A program made the position numbers and the translations under genes. A model generated the notes under the pieces. The model was given only the letters and a program-made list of their open reading frames with translations, was not told the DNA's origin and searched no databases. From positions 620,001 through 684,000 of the forward strand of contig NZ_CP011389.1 in the NCBI RefSeq assembly GCF_001007995.1: 64,000 nt of DNA, given 5' to 3'. The stretch's first letter is position 1. Every line of letters begins with the position of its first letter. Source of the stretch: Deinococcus soli (ex Cha et al. 2016) (GTDB lineage Bacteria; Deinococcota; Deinococci; Deinococcales; Deinococcaceae). Shown here one piece after another: positions 45,525 through 58,203 of this stretch.

Positions 45525-45998
45525 TCAGGGAATCTGAGGCTTCCGCTCGGGTTCCCTGGTCACCGCTGTGAGCAGCGTGATCAGGTCGCGCAGTTGCGTG
45601 TCGGTCAGGTGCGCGAACTGCCGGGCGTGCAACTCGGTGAGGGGCGGGTCGAGGCGGTTCAGCAGGTTGCGTCCGGCGTCGGTGAGGCGGGTGGCGACGA
45701 TGCGCCGGTCGGGGCGGTCGCGGTCACGGGTGACCAGTCCGGCTTTCTGGAGCCGGTCGAGAAGGCGGGTGACGTCGGGGTCGTGTTCGAGGAGGCGGTC
45801 GCTGATCTCGCTGCAGGTCAGGCCGCCCTCGCCGGCGCCGCGCAGGATGCGCAGGACGTTGAACTGCGGGCCGCTCAGGCCGTGGTCTCGCAGCAGGTCG
45901 GCGCCCTGGCGCTGCTGGTGCAGCGCGAGGCGTTGCAGCGCGAGGTAGGCGCGGTGGTGCAGGCTCCCGGGCGCGCCGGGGACAGGGGTGTCGGTCAT
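45525..45998 (-). CDS. MarR-family transcriptional regulator
   Basis: A 157-residue winged-helix repressor. The DNA-binding part has LSGPQFNVLRILRGAGEGGL, SEISDRLLEHDPDVTRLLDRL and a wing with DRPDRRIVATRLT. No cysteine is present, so it is not an OhrR-type thiol sensor and probably binds a small phenolic or other ligand. TACCCT lies 6 nt before the ATG with GTGACC 17 bp further upstream, a leaderless promoter. A 14-bp palindrome lies upstream at 46051. Probable targets are itself and the DoxX gene. Confidence 0.88.
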   Translation of the reverse strand: MTDTPVPGAPGSLHHRAYLALQRLALHQQRQGADLLRDHGLSGPQFNVLRILRGAGEGGLTCSEISDRLLEHDPDVTRLLDRLQKAGLVTRDRDRPDRRIVATRLTDAGRNLLNRLDPPLTELHARQFAHLTDTQLRDLITLLTAVTREPERKPQIP

Positions 45999-46050
45999 GG
46001 GTTCAGGGTAGCGGGCCGGTCGAGTGAGGTCACCGCTGGCCCCCAAATTA

Positions 46051-46064
46051 ATCGTTGCAACGAT
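46051..46064. promoter_or_regulatory. 14-bp palindrome, probable MarR operator
   Basis: ATCGTTGCAACGAT is perfectly palindromic, in an AT-rich setting (AATTA before, ATTCT after) between the marR gene and divergent gnd. It is centred about 20 bp upstream of the marR -35. Size and TTGCAA core suit MarR-family dimers. Confidence 0.6.
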
Positions 46065-46214
46065 ATTCTGTCAAACGAGTGATCGCCAGCCCCACCGCTG
46101 CTTCATGCCGCCTGAAGCTGCGCGTTGCCCTGGACGCCACGCGGCGGCGCGGACGTATAGTGCTTCACGTTGAGGCGGGCAAGCCGGAAGCGCTTCCACG
46201 CCGGGAGGACAACC

Positions 46215-47281
46215 ATGAAACTAGGCATGATCGGACTGGGCAAGATGGGCGGCAACATGGTTCTTCGCCTCACCCAGGGTGGAATCGAGGTCACCGGCTA
46301 CGACCGCAGCGAGGAATCCGTCGCGCAGATCGAACGTCAGGGCGCCCGGGGTGCCCGCAGCATGGACGACCTGATCGCCGCGCTCGGTGAACCCGGCAGC
46401 CGCGCCGTGTGGGTCATGGTGCCCGCCGGGAAGATCACCCAGAGCGTCATCGACGACCTCGCGCAGCGCCTCGCGCCGGGCGACATCGTCATCGACGGCG
46501 GCAACAGCAACTACAAAGACAGCATCCGCCGCGCCGAGGACCTCGCCAAGGCAGGCATCCACTTCGTGGACGTCGGCACGTCCGGCGGCGTGTGGGGCCT
46601 CAAGGAAGGCTACGCCATGATGATCGGCGGCGCCGAGGAAGCCGTCGAGCGCCTGCGTCCTGCCTTCGAGGCGCTCGCACCTGCCGCCGACCGCGGCTGG
46701 GGCCGCATGGGCCCGGCGGGCAGCGGCCACTACGTGAAGATGGTCCACAACGGCATTGAGTACGGCATGATGCAGGCCTACGCCGAGGGCTTCGAGCTGA
46801 TGAAGGCGCACCAGGACTTCAACCTCGACATGGCGCAGATCGCCGAACTGTGGCGGCACGGCAGCGTCGTGCGCTCCTGGCTGCTCGACCTGACCGCCGA
46901 GGCGCTGCAGAACAAGGCCGAGTTCGAGAAGCTCTCGGATTACGTGGCGGACAGTGGTGAGGGCCGCTGGACGATCATCGACTCCATCGAACTGGGCGTG
47001 CCCACGCCCGTGATCACCCTGGCGACGCAGATGCGCTTCCGCAGCCAGCAGGAGGTCAGCTACGCCGGGCAGATGCTCTCGGCGATGCGCCGCGCGTTCG
47101 GCGGGCACGCCGTGAAGACCATCGAGACACCCCGCCAGGAGGGCCTGGTGCCCGAGGTGGCGCCCGGCGATCACCCCAAGGTGGCCGCGCCGGAGAACAT
47201 CGGTCACACCGCCAGCGCGGGCGAGGGGAGCGCCGCCGAACAGCTGGGTGAGACCGGCCAGCAGCGCGTGAAGGGTGACGC

Positions 47282-47285
<4 letters not shown>
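46215..47285 (+). CDS. gnd: 6-phosphogluconate dehydrogenase, NAD-type (GntZ/YqeC-like)
   Basis: A 356-residue enzyme converting 6-phosphogluconate to ribulose 5-phosphate and CO2. Nucleotide motif GLGKMGGN at the N-terminus; GYDRS after strand 2 (an acidic residue there favours NAD over NADP). The substrate motifs [21 protein letters not shown] and [19 protein letters not shown] are intact. It is the short form of the family with an extra about 50-residue C-terminal tail. GGGAGG lies upstream; TATAGT (46156-46161) is a likely -10. It overlaps zwf by 4 bp. Confidence 0.92.
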
Positions 47286-49093
<1,808 letters not shown>

Positions 49094-49109
49094 CCCGGGA
49101 GGTGAGGGC

Positions 49110-50054
49110 GTGACCTACGCAACCGACCTGAAACCGCTGGGGCCGGTGGACACCACCGTCCGCAAGGCCCAGGCGACCCTGGATGAACTGTGGGCGCAGA
49201 CGGACGTGGAGACCCGCGCCTACACCGGCAACATGATCGCGCTGACCGTGAGAAAACACCTAGGCCGCGTGCAGGAGGCCCTGGCAGGCCTGGAAGGCCG
49301 GTACGCGGGACGGCAGATCATCGGCGTGATGGACGGCACCGACGACCTGACCGTGCACGCCGCGCTGGTCCCGCAGGCGGGCGGGCTGTACGTGGAGCGC
49401 CTGACGCTGGAAGCCAGCCCCGAACAGCTTCAGGGCGCGATCCTGCCGCTGATCCGCCCGGCCACCGTGAACCACGTCTGGTGGGGCGCGGACAGCCGCC
49501 CCGAGGGTACGCTGCTGGCCGAACTGACCGAGATCGCCGATCAGGTGATCGTGGACAGCCTGACGCTGGACGTCCCGCCCTCCCGGCACTACGCGCTGGC
49601 CGACCTGGGCTGGAGCCGCTCGGCGGGGTGGCGTGAGGCGCTGGCGCAGCTGTTCGACTCGCCGGACGCGGCGCGGCAGCTGGGGCGCGTGACGCACCTG
49701 ACCGTCCGGCACGCCGGGCGCAAGGACCTGCCCGCGCGACTATTCGCGGGGTTCATCGCCAGTACGCTGGGCTGGACGGACCTGAGCACCGTGGACTTCC
49801 GTCTGGGCCGCTGCGGGCGCGAGAACGGCGACCTGTGCGGCGTGGAGCTGCGCGGCGACGGCGTGCATTTCAGCCTGAAGGCCGAACAGGGCGACATGGC
49901 CCTGGCCGCCTGCCAGTGGGACGACGTGCAGCGCGTCACGGAGGTCACGGTGCCCAGCATGACCCTCGCGCAGGGCCTGGCGCGCGTCATGGCCCGCCCT
50001 GAACGCGGCGAGGTCTTCGAGCGCGCCTGGGCGTTGGCGAAAGAAACGCTGTAA
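49110..50054 (+). CDS. opcA: Glucose-6-phosphate dehydrogenase assembly protein OpcA
   Basis: A 314-residue protein found next to zwf in many actinobacteria and cyanobacteria, where it activates or assembles G6PDH. Family blocks include [44 protein letters not shown] and [19 protein letters not shown]. The GTG start has GGAGG 7 nt upstream and lies 16 bp after the zwf stop, so it belongs to the gnd-zwf-opcA operon. The 6-phosphogluconolactonase gene that often follows is absent here. Confidence 0.92.
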   Translation: MTYATDLKPLGPVDTTVRKAQATLDELWAQTDVETRAYTGNMIALTVRKHLGRVQEALAGLEGRYAGRQIIGVMDGTDDLTVHAALVPQAGGLYVERLTLEASPEQLQGAILPLIRPATVNHVWWGADSRPEGTLLAELTEIADQVIVDSLTLDVPPSRHYALADLGWSRSAGWREALAQLFDSPDAARQLGRVTHLTVRHAGRKDLPARLFAGFIASTLGWTDLSTVDFRLGRCGRENGDLCGVELRGDGVHFSLKAEQGDMALAACQWDDVQRVTEVTVPSMTLAQGLARVMARPERGEVFERAWALAKETL

Positions 50055-50136
50055 CCGCCGGGACGAGGGGCCGCGCCGCTGTCAGGGTGCGGCCCCTCCC
50101 CTTTTCCATCTGGACGGCGCGGCATACTGCGCGGCG

Positions 50137-51255
50137 ATGAGCATCTCGCCCCATGACCGGCTGCACGACCTCGCCCTGAGCCTGGGGGCGGACGCGGTCG
50201 GGTGGGCTCCGGCGCAGGTGCCGCGCGCGGCGGTGGACGAGTATGCGCGGTGGCTGGAGGCGGGGCGGCACGCGGGCATGAGTTACCTGGAGCGGCAGCT
50301 GCCCGTGCGGGCCGATCCCACCCAGCGCCTCTCAGGCGTGCAGAGCGTGCTCGTGCTGGGCGTGTCGCACGCGTTCGCGCTGCCGCCCGTGCCGGAGGGG
50401 GGCGTGCGGGTGGGCCGCGTGGCGCGCTACGCGTGGACGCCGGACTACCATGACCAGCTCCAGCCGGTCCTGTCGCAGCTGGAGGCGGAGGCCGCGCGGC
50501 TGGGCGTGCGCGCACGCGGGTACGTGGATCACGGGCCGGTCATGGAGCGGCTGTTCGCGTCCGGGGCGTTCCTGGGCTGGCGTGGCAAGTCCGGGATGCT
50601 CGTCAGCACGCAGCTGGGCGCGTTCGTGACCCTGGCGGTGCTGCTGACCGACCTGCCGCACCCGGGCGATCAGGCGGCCCACCCGGACCGCTGCGGGCGC
50701 TGCCTGAGGTGCGTGACCGCCTGCCCCACGGCCGCGATCGGGCCGGACCGCGCGATCGACGCGCGGCGCTGCGTGTCGTACCTGACCATCGAGCACCGCG
50801 GGCCGGTCCCGCCCGAGCTGCGCGCCGGGATGGGTGAGTGGCTGTTCGGCTGCGACGTGTGCAGCGAGGTCTGTCCCTGGACGCTGAAGGCCGGACCACT
50901 GGCGCAGCTGCTGAAGCCGGACCCGGAGCTGGCCCACCCGGACCTGACCCGCTTTTTCGGCGTCAGCGAGCGGGAGTTCGAGCGGCAGTGGGCGGGCACG
51001 GCGTTCCTGCGCCCCCGGCGCAAGGGCATGGCCCGCAACGCCCTGACGGTCCTGGGCAACATGCGCGCGCCGCAGGGCTGGCCGCTGCTGCTCATGGGCG
51101 CGCAGGATCCGGCCTGGGAGGTGCGCGAGGCCGCCGCCTGGGCGCTGGGGCAGTGGGGTGAGACCGGGAAGGTGCGCCCACTGCTGGACGACCCGCACGA
51201 GGCGGTGCGGGCGACTGCCGAACATGCCCTGGGCACCACCTCCACACGTCCCTGA
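50137..51255 (+). CDS. queG: Epoxyqueuosine reductase QueG
   Basis: A 372-residue cobalamin-dependent iron-sulfur enzyme for the last step of queuosine formation in tRNA. The proposed catalytic Asp131 is in YVDHGPVMERLFA. The first cluster cysteines are Cys186, 189, 192 and 196 in CGRCLRCVTACP; the second group is CDVCSEVCPW. A C-terminal HEAT-like segment (EVREAAAWALGQWGETGKV) is also typical of the family. It is about 80 bp from opcA and probably has its own start. Confidence 0.93.
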   Translation: MSISPHDRLHDLALSLGADAVGWAPAQVPRAAVDEYARWLEAGRHAGMSYLERQLPVRADPTQRLSGVQSVLVLGVSHAFALPPVPEGGVRVGRVARYAWTPDYHDQLQPVLSQLEAEAARLGVRARGYVDHGPVMERLFASGAFLGWRGKSGMLVSTQLGAFVTLAVLLTDLPHPGDQAAHPDRCGRCLRCVTACPTAAIGPDRAIDARRCVSYLTIEHRGPVPPELRAGMGEWLFGCDVCSEVCPWTLKAGPLAQLLKPDPELAHPDLTRFFGVSEREFERQWAGTAFLRPRRKGMARNALTVLGNMRAPQGWPLLLMGAQDPAWEVREAAAWALGQWGETGKVRPLLDDPHEAVRATAEHALGTTSTRP

Positions 51256-51333
51256 CCTTCGGGCGGTCTTCATCAACCCGCTTGCAGGCAGACGCCCCCG
51301 CGCGTCCCGGGCGCGGGCCGCTACCATGTGGGC

Positions 51334-52182
51334 GTGCGTCCCGGTGCCCTTCTGCTTCCCTGCCTGCTGCTGACCCTGTCAGCACTTCCCTCTGCCGCCC
51401 AGTCGGTCAGCACGCCTGTCCTGACCCCCACCGTGACCGCACGTTACCCCCATGAGCGCACGTCGTTCACGCAGGGGTTGCAGTACCTGGGGAGCGGCAC
51501 GCTGCTGGAAAGCACCGGCGTCGTCGGGCAGTCCGGGGTACGGCGCGTGGACCTGAAGACCGGGAAGGTGCTCTCGAAGGTCGCCACGCCCATCGCGGGC
51601 GCGTTCGGTGAGGGCGTCGCGGCCCTGAACGGCGTGGCGTACCACCTCACCTGGGAAGACGGCGTGGCGGTCACCTTCGACGCCGCGACTCTCAAGGAGA
51701 CCGGCCGCTACCGCTACAGCGGCGAGGGCTGGGGCCTGACCACCGACGGCAAGGCGCTGATCATGAGCAACGGCTCGCCGACGCTGGTGTGGCGCGACCC
51801 GAAAACCTTCCGGGTCAAGCGGAGCGTGCAGGTCACGGACGCCGGGCAGCCCGTGAAGAACCTGAACGAACTGGAGTACGTGCAGGGCAGCGTGTACGCG
51901 AACGTGTGGCTGACCGACCGCGTCGCGCGGATCGATCCGCAGACCGGGAAGGTCACCGCCTGGATCGACGTCTCGGCCCTGACCCGCGAGGTCAGTGCGG
52001 CCGCCGCGAAGGCCGGGCATACCCTGACCTTCGACGACGTGCCCAACGGTATCGCGTTCGTTCCCGAGCGCGGCACGCTGCTGTTGACCGGCAAACGCTG
52101 GCCGACCCTGTTCGAGGTGAAACTGCCCGGCGTGAAACCCGAGGAGCCCACCACGACCGGCCGCGCCCGCACCGGCCGCTGA
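51334..52182 (+). CDS. Secreted glutaminyl-peptide cyclotransferase (plant-type fold)
   Basis: A 282-residue exported enzyme that should convert N-terminal Gln to pyroglutamate. Signal peptide: ALLLPCLLLTLSALPSAAQS. The mature part is a five-bladed propeller with the family blocks YPHERTSFTQGLQY, LLESTGVVGQSGVR, GEGWGLTTDGKALIMSNGS, LNELEYVQGSVYANVW and PNGIAFVPERGTLLLTGKRWP. TACCAT lies 6 nt before the GTG at 51334, which selects this start over a GTG two codons upstream. Confidence 0.88.
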   Translation: MRPGALLLPCLLLTLSALPSAAQSVSTPVLTPTVTARYPHERTSFTQGLQYLGSGTLLESTGVVGQSGVRRVDLKTGKVLSKVATPIAGAFGEGVAALNGVAYHLTWEDGVAVTFDAATLKETGRYRYSGEGWGLTTDGKALIMSNGSPTLVWRDPKTFRVKRSVQVTDAGQPVKNLNELEYVQGSVYANVWLTDRVARIDPQTGKVTAWIDVSALTREVSAAAAKAGHTLTFDDVPNGIAFVPERGTLLLTGKRWPTLFEVKLPGVKPEEPTTTGRARTGR

Positions 52183-52189
52183 GATTCGA

Positions 52190-52232
52190 CATGGAAGGGG
52201 GGGCGAGCCATGTGGCCGTCCCCCCTTCCATG
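52190..52232. terminator. Bidirectional hairpin
   Basis: CATGGAAGGGGGG pairs with CCCCCCTTCCATG (13 bp, 17-nt loop) between the convergent cyclotransferase and tmk genes. Confidence 0.75.
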
Positions 52233-52240
52233 CCCCGTGT

Positions 52241-52878
52241 TCAGGGCAGTCGGGCCTGTACCACCTGCCAGATCACGTCCGACAGGTCGTCGGCCGGGCG
52301 GGTGGCGTCCAGCACCAGGAAGCGGGCGGGCGTCTGCTCCGCAAGGTGCAGGAACCCGGTGCGTACCCGGCGGTGGAAGTCCAGGTCGGCCTGCTCCAGA
52401 CGGTCGGGCTGCCCGCGCCGCGCAGCCCGCTCCAGGCCGAGCACCGGGTCGAGGTCGAGCAGCACCGTCAGGTCCGGCGTGAGGCCGTCCGTGGCGGCCA
52501 GCGTGATCTCCCGCAGGAGGTTCACGGGCAGGCCGCGCCCCGCCCCCTGGTACGCGAGGCTGGAATCGGCATAGCGGTCGCACACGACCACCTCGCCCCG
52601 GTTCAGTGCCGGGCGGATCTCGTTCGCCACGAGCTGCGCGCGGCTGGCGGAGTACAGCAGGAATTCCGGCAGCGGGTCGATGGTCAGCGTCGGGTCGAGC
52701 AGCACCTCGCGCACCCGCGTGCCCAGGGGCGTCCCGCCGGGCTCGCGGGTCAGCCGGTGCGGCGTGCCGTGGGTGTCCAGGCGCGCGGCCAACTGGGCGA
52801 GCTGAGTGCTCTTCCCGGCGCCCTCGGGTCCCTCGAAGCTGACGAACAGACCCGGGTGCAGCGGCGTCACAGGCCGAT

Positions 52879-52882
<4 letters not shown>
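52241..52882 (-). CDS. tmk: Thymidylate kinase
   Basis: A 213-residue kinase that phosphorylates dTMP to dTDP. P-loop FEGPEGAGKSTQ near the N-terminus, the DRYADSSLAYQG motif and the lid region AARRGQPDRLEQADLDFHRRV are all present. The GTG at 52882 overlaps the TGA of the upstream Nif3-like gene (GTGA), which favours it; a second GTG at 52870 is possible. Confidence 0.93.
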
Positions 52883-53670
<788 letters not shown>

Positions 53671-53743
53671 GGCAGGTATTCTAGGCCCGCTGCCGCAGGC
53701 GCGCAGGGTGCGGTCACACACGCAGGAACGCCCCAGGACAGGC

Positions 53744-53771
53744 AAAAACCCCGACCCGGTGGGGGTCGGAG
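53744..53771 (-). terminator. Terminator of the tRNA unit
   Basis: On the minus strand a CCGACCC/GGGTCGG stem with a 5-nt loop is extended by CTC/GGG-type pairs and followed by TTTTT, 7 bp after the tRNA-Met 3' end. Confidence 0.85.
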
Positions 53772-53777
53772 TTCTCT

Positions 53778-53854
<77 letters not shown>

Positions 53855-53888
53855 TTGAAAAAGCCCCGCGTGCGTGCGGGGCACCTTC

Positions 53889-53964
<76 letters not shown>

Positions 53965-53998
53965 TCGCTTGCCTTGCTGCCCCGTTTGAGGCTCAGCT

Positions 53999-54027
53999 AT
54001 GCTAGCAGCGACCTCCCGGGCTGTCAA
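53999..54027 (-). promoter_or_regulatory. tRNA operon promoter
   Basis: A consensus TTGACA (54022-54027), a 17-bp spacer and TAGCAT (53999-54004) on the minus strand, 34 bp before the tRNA-Ala 5' end. Confidence 0.85.
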
Positions 54028-54046
54028 TACGCCGTGCGGGGCGTGG

Positions 54047-54718
54047 TCAGCGCGGCTGGAGCTGCTGCGCGGCCAGCTGTACGTACCCCTCGATCAGGTG
54101 GATGATCACGGGGTTGTGGGTGTGCACGCCGTGCGCCTCGCCGACGCCGCCCTCGTCGATGAAGTGGGCGACCAGGGCGGCCTCGCCGTCGCGGGCGAGC
54201 AGGAACGCGCGCTGGCCGGGCGCGGCGATGGCCGGCAGGTTCGTCAGGGGCGTGCGGTACAGGTCCACGCCGCGCGGACTGAGGCGTTCCAGGCGGTCGG
54301 CGAAGCTGGCTTCACCAGCCATGAACAGGCTGCGGCGGGCGTTCAGGGTGAGGTCCTCGCACAGGCTGCGGATGGCGGCCTCGCCGTACAGGTGGTACAC
54401 CGCTTCCGGTGCGGGGTCCGGGGCGAGGCGGGACAGGTCGCGGTCCAGCGCGCCGAGGCGGTCGTCGAAGGCGCGCCGGGCGCGGGCGAGGTACTCGCGG
54501 GCGCTGAGCGGCGCGTACTCCAGGGGGTTCTGTCCGACCTTGGCGGCCAGGCCGCGGCCCTCGAGCCGTTCGAGGGTCTCGTAGATCTTGGGCCGGGGAA
54601 TGCCGGCCTGCCGGGCCACGCGGGCCGGGACGGCGCGGCCCAGGGCCAGCAGGGCGGTGTAGGCACGGGCCTCGTACTCGGTCAGCCCGAGCGCTTGCAG
54701 GTGGATCACGGCGCTCAT
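54047..54718 (-). CDS. TrmB-family transcriptional regulator
   Basis: A 223-residue regulator. The N-terminal winged helix reads LGLTEYEARAYTALLALGR, ARQAGIPRPKIYETLERLEGRGL, matching the TrmB domain of archaeal and bacterial sugar regulators. The C-terminal part has a PLD-like effector layout (LYGEAAIRSLCEDLTLNARRS, FLLARDGEAALVAHFIDEGG). The ligand is unknown and no sugar transporter is adjacent. TATGCT lies 8 nt before the ATG. Confidence 0.85.
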   Translation of the reverse strand: MSAVIHLQALGLTEYEARAYTALLALGRAVPARVARQAGIPRPKIYETLERLEGRGLAAKVGQNPLEYAPLSAREYLARARRAFDDRLGALDRDLSRLAPDPAPEAVYHLYGEAAIRSLCEDLTLNARRSLFMAGEASFADRLERLSPRGVDLYRTPLTNLPAIAAPGQRAFLLARDGEAALVAHFIDEGGVGEAHGVHTHNPVIIHLIEGYVQLAAQQLQPR

Positions 54719-54773
54719 TACGCCTCAGCATACGGGATGCGCTGGCTGCGGCGCCCACGCGCGGCCCGCCGGG

Positions 54774-55313
54774 TCAGGCGCCGCGCAGCCGTTCCATCAG
54801 GCGCAGGTACGCCTGCGCGGTGACCTGCACGTCCCCGAACGAGCGGTGGCGGCCGCCGGGCGCGAAGTTCAGGCCCAGCCGCTCGGCCAGGACCGTCAGG
54901 TTGTGCGCGCGTTCCTTCGGGAAGGCGCGTCGGGAGAGCTGCACGGTGCAGAGTTCCGCCTGCGGGTTCCAGTTCAGGCCGGCACGGGCGGCGTTGGCGC
55001 GCATGAACCCGGCGTCGAAGCCGATGTTGTGCGCCACGACCGGCCAACCGTTCACGAACTCCAGGAATTCGGGCAGGACCTCGGTGATGGTCGGGGAGGC
55101 GCGGACCATGTCGTTGCTGATGCCGTGGACCTGTTCGGCCCGCCAGGGGATCAGCATGGTGCCGCCGTCGGCGGTGGTGGGGCGCACCAGCGTCTCGTAG
55201 CGTTGCGTCTCGTCCACCTGTCCGTCCACGATGCGCACCGCGCCGATCTCGACGATGCCGTCCCGTTCCGGCGAGAGGCCCGTGGTTTCCAGGTCGAACA
55301 CGACAACATTCAC
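54774..55313 (-). CDS. DEDDh 3'-5' exonuclease (DnaQ/epsilon-like)
   Basis: A 179-residue stand-alone exonuclease. Motif ExoI is [16 protein letters not shown] (Asp7, Glu9), Exo[16 protein letters not shown], and ExoIII contains [14 protein letters not shown] (His, Asp). It should degrade DNA or RNA from the 3' end with two metal ions. It may act as a proofreading subunit or in repair. The GTG start has TACCCT 7 nt upstream, again leaderless. Confidence 0.9.
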   Translation of the reverse strand: MNVVVFDLETTGLSPERDGIVEIGAVRIVDGQVDETQRYETLVRPTTADGGTMLIPWRAEQVHGISNDMVRASPTITEVLPEFLEFVNGWPVVAHNIGFDAGFMRANAARAGLNWNPQAELCTVQLSRRAFPKERAHNLTVLAERLGLNFAPGGRHRSFGDVQVTAQAYLRLMERLRGA

Positions 55314-55354
55314 GCCCCGCAGGGTAGCGCGTGCGGGGCGCGGGCGGGGGCGGG

Positions 55355-56275
55355 TCAGCGGACCAGCAGGGGTTCGTACGCGGTCTTGACCGCGCCGTTC
55401 GCGAAGGTCAGCCGGGCGATGGTGTTCACGCTGGTCACGCGGCGACCCGGCACCTTCTTCACGGCGAGGCTGACGTTCAGGTCGATCGCGCGGCCCTGCT
55501 GGGTCAGGCGCGGGTCAAGCGGGCCGGGCGTGCGGCCCGGGAGCCACAGTTCCTTCTCGGGCAGGAGTTTCTTGACGTACTGACCGTTCTGGACGTACTC
55601 GATCTCGTACTGGAGTTCGGCCTTCACGACGGCGCTCTGCTCGCCCTTGGTGGTGACGCGCAGGGTACAGCGCGCAGCCTCGCCCATGGTCAGGTAACTG
55701 TTCGTGCCGCCCGCGCCCACGCAGGTGGTGAAGGCCCAGGTGTTCAGCTTGGTGGGGCCGCTGCTGATCGTGACCGGGGCGGGCGCGGTGCGGGCCAGGT
55801 AGGCGCGGTCGGCCTCGATGACGAAGCGGGTGTAGGCCTCGTCCCAGTCGCAGTAGAGCTGCGCGGTGCGGTCGTCGGGCGCGGTGGACAGGACCCGGTA
55901 GGTGCTGCCGTCCAGGGCGTAGCAGGGTTCGGGGCGTCCGGCGTTGGACACGAAGCCCAGCGCGGCGCGCTGCATGTCCCCGAACAGGCGGCGGTCGATC
56001 TCGCCGTTGACGGCCCCGTTCGCGGACAGCAGGCTGACGCTGGTCACGCGGCTGGCGGGGTCGCTGGATTCGCGCTGCACGCGCAGGACGTGGCTGCCCG
56101 TGGCGCGCAGGTCGTAGTCCCAGGTGCGGCCGTACGCGTCGGGGGCGGCGCAGCGCTGCTGCTGGCAGAAGGCCGACTGCTGGATCTGCGTGGGGCTCGC
56201 GGAGGTCGCCAGCCATCCGGCGGCGCTGGCGGGGGCGAGCAGCAGGGCGGGGAGGTACCGGAGGAGTCGGCGCAT
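55355..56275 (-). CDS. Secreted protein of unknown function (306 aa)
   Basis: A 306-residue exported protein with a signal peptide ([19 protein letters not shown]). Six Cys are visible (for example [45 protein letters not shown]), likely disulfide-bonded. The C-terminal half is beta-rich ([20 protein letters not shown]). No known catalytic motif. TACGCT lies 6 nt before the ATG. Confidence 0.75.
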   Translation of the reverse strand: MRRLLRYLPALLLAPASAAGWLATSASPTQIQQSAFCQQQRCAAPDAYGRTWDYDLRATGSHVLRVQRESSDPASRVTSVSLLSANGAVNGEIDRRLFGDMQRAALGFVSNAGRPEPCYALDGSTYRVLSTAPDDRTAQLYCDWDEAYTRFVIEADRAYLARTAPAPVTISSGPTKLNTWAFTTCVGAGGTNSYLTMGEAARCTLRVTTKGEQSAVVKAELQYEIEYVQNGQYVKKLLPEKELWLPGRTPGPLDPRLTQQGRAIDLNVSLAVKKVPGRRVTSVNTIARLTFANGAVKTAYEPLLVR

Positions 56276-56312
56276 GTCCGCAGCGTAGGTGGTGGGGTCG
56301 GGCGGCGCTGCC

Positions 56313-56822
56313 TCAGGTGACCTTGAGTGCAGTGAGGGCCTGTGCTAGCAGTCCAGCTGGGGTGGTGGTCGCCGTGACGGGCAGGGTGAGGATGTCGTGC
56401 TCGCCCTGCTGAGGGGTCTCCAGCGTGGCGAGCTGCGAGGGAAGCAGGTCCGCCCCGGCGTAGTGCCCGGGCCGCTGGCGCAGGCGGGTGGCCAGCAGGG
56501 GTTCGGGGACGTCCAGGTACAGGAACCGGGTGCCGGGGGCGCGCAGCGCGTCGCGGTAGGTGCATTTCAGGGCCGAGCAGGCCAGCACCACGCGCCCCTG
56601 TGCGTCCAGTTCGGCGCGGAGCCGGGCCAGCCAGGGGGCGCGGTCAGCGTCGGTCAGACCATGCCCGGCGCGCATGCGTTCGCGGGCCTGGGGGATGTGG
56701 TAGTCGTCGCCGTCCAGGAAGGGGGCGCGCAGCGCGGCGCCCAGGGCGCGGCCCAGGGTGCTCTTCCCGCTGCCGGACACCCCCATGACGACCACGCGCA
56801 GGGGACTGTCGGAGGGGGTCAC
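56313..56822 (-). CDS. gntK: Gluconokinase
   Basis: A 169-residue kinase that phosphorylates gluconate to 6-phosphogluconate, feeding the Gnd enzyme encoded at 46215. P-loop [17 protein letters not shown], substrate block [16 protein letters not shown] and [10 protein letters not shown] are diagnostic. The GTG start has TACACT 6 nt upstream, yet the gene also overlaps uvsE by 4 bp, so it can be expressed both with the operon and alone. Confidence 0.92.
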   Translation of the reverse strand: MTPSDSPLRVVVMGVSGSGKSTLGRALGAALRAPFLDGDDYHIPQARERMRAGHGLTDADRAPWLARLRAELDAQGRVVLACSALKCTYRDALRAPGTRFLYLDVPEPLLATRLRQRPGHYAGADLLPSQLATLETPQQGEHDILTLPVTATTTPAGLLAQALTALKVT

Positions 56823-57721
56823 GTGCTCAGTGTAGGGGCGCAGGCCCCCAGGGCGACCAGGGCTTCTTCCTTGCCCTTGGCTTCCACCTCGATCCAGGGG
56901 ACGTCATGGTACGCGCTGGGCACCTGATCGATCAGCCAGCTGTGGCGGCGGTCCTGCGGGCCGTCCAGGCCGTTGCTGAGGTGCACGACCTGCCACTCCG
57001 GCGGGGTCCAGGTGCGGCGGGCGGCCAGGACCCACTCGCGCACGCTGGGGTCTTCCTGATCGGGCAGGCGGTCGTGGACGACGTGATGATGTGCGTCGAA
57101 GATCAGCGGGGTGCCGGTGGCCTCGCAGACGGGCAGCAAGTCGCGGGGGCTGTAGGCACGCTCGTCGTTTTCCAGGCCCAGCCGCAGGCGGACCGCGTCG
57201 GGCAGGTCGGGAATGATCGCCTGGAGTTCCCGGGCGCGGCCGCCCTTGCCGCCGTGCAGGAGGAGGAGGTTCCAGGTGCTGCGCTCCAGGTTCAGGGCGT
57301 CCATGACCTGCGCGTGGGTGGTGATGGCGCGCAGGCTGCTCTCTCTGACCTCGGGGCGGTCGCTGTTCAGCACGATGAACTGCTCGGGGTGCATCAGGAC
57401 GCGGATGCCGTGGTTCTGGAAGGCGTGCCCGGCGTCCCGCAGCTGCGGGGCGAGGTGTGCGAGCACCTGCGCGCCGGTGTCGTCCCCATCCAGGTCCAGC
57501 ATGGGAAAGAGACTGGAACTCAGGCGGTACAGGCGGATGCCGCGCGCGGCGCAGTAGTCGGCGGCGCGGCGCACGCGGGCGACGTTGTCGGCGTACAGGT
57601 CGAGCAGCGTGCCGTACCGCTGCGCGGGGGGCAGGGCGCGGTAGCGGGTGAGGGTGATGGTCCGGAAGCGGATCTCGGGCCCGGTCGTCAGGCACACGAG
57701 GCCGTAGGCGGGGGTGGTCAT
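56819..57721 (-). CDS. uvsE: UV damage endonuclease UvsE (UVDE)
   Basis: A 300-residue TIM-barrel endonuclease that nicks DNA 5' to UV photoproducts; it is one of the two UV-incision routes in Deinococcus. Metal-site blocks include [54 protein letters not shown] and VHLSNGLDG. The start at [14 protein letters not shown] overlaps the DUF2256 stop by 4 bp. It lies in the DUF2256-uvsE-gntK operon. Confidence 0.94.
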   Translation of the reverse strand: MTTPAYGLVCLTTGPEIRFRTITLTRYRALPPAQRYGTLLDLYADNVARVRRAADYCAARGIRLYRLSSSLFPMLDLDGDDTGAQVLAHLAPQLRDAGHAFQNHGIRVLMHPEQFIVLNSDRPEVRESSLRAITTHAQVMDALNLERSTWNLLLLHGGKGGRARELQAIIPDLPDAVRLRLGLENDERAYSPRDLLPVCEATGTPLIFDAHHHVVHDRLPDQEDPSVREWVLAARRTWTPPEWQVVHLSNGLDGPQDRRHSWLIDQVPSAYHDVPWIEVEAKGKEEALVALGACAPTLST

Positions 57722-57906
57722 TCGGTCCTGCGTTTCGCGGCCGCGCGGCAGCGGTCGGAGCAGTACTTGACGGTGTCCCAGTCGCGTTCCCACTTCTTGC
57801 GCCACGTGAAGGGCAGGCCACAGTGGGCGCAGGTTTTGCTGGGGCGCTGGCTGGGCGGGCGTCCGCCGCCAAAGGTGCGTTCCGGGCGAGGCATATCTCC
57901 CAGCAT
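57718..57906 (-). CDS. DUF2256 zinc-ribbon protein
   Basis: A 62-residue basic protein with two CxxC-like pairs: [18 protein letters not shown] and [11 protein letters not shown]. This is the entire DUF2256 domain, a small zinc-binding module often encoded near photolyase and cryptochrome genes. Linkage to uvsE fits a UV-repair role, which is inference. The start may instead be at the internal Met (57894). Confidence 0.88.
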   Translation of the reverse strand: MLGDMPRPERTFGGGRPPSQRPSKTCAHCGLPFTWRKKWERDWDTVKYCSDRCRAAAKRRTE

Positions 57907-58203
57907 GGCGCGGTGGGGGCCGGGCTTCCGTAGCCGGGGGTGAAGTTCTCTTTACAGCGGGGCGCTATTCGTTCGGACGGAGAACGGACTCAGCGGGAAG
58001 GGGTTCCATGACTCGTTGGAGTCCCGTGACCGCAGAACGGCGTCTGCGGTGCCCCGGAGCCCCTTCGCGCTGTCCTGCATGACGTCGCGCCCTGTCCGCT
58101 CGTCAGGGCCGCCCTCACGCCTCACTTTCAGGGTGTGCCCATTCGTTCACGCGACGACCAGATTTGACGGTCTGGCGCGATAATCCAGGGATCAAAGGAA
58201 TTC
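57907..58203. other. Non-coding stretch without assigned feature
   Basis: About 300 bp between the DUF2256 gene and the GH16 promoter. I see no convincing gene, tRNA or repeat in it, only a weak GGACTC/GAGTCC inverted pair. Confidence 0.5.
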
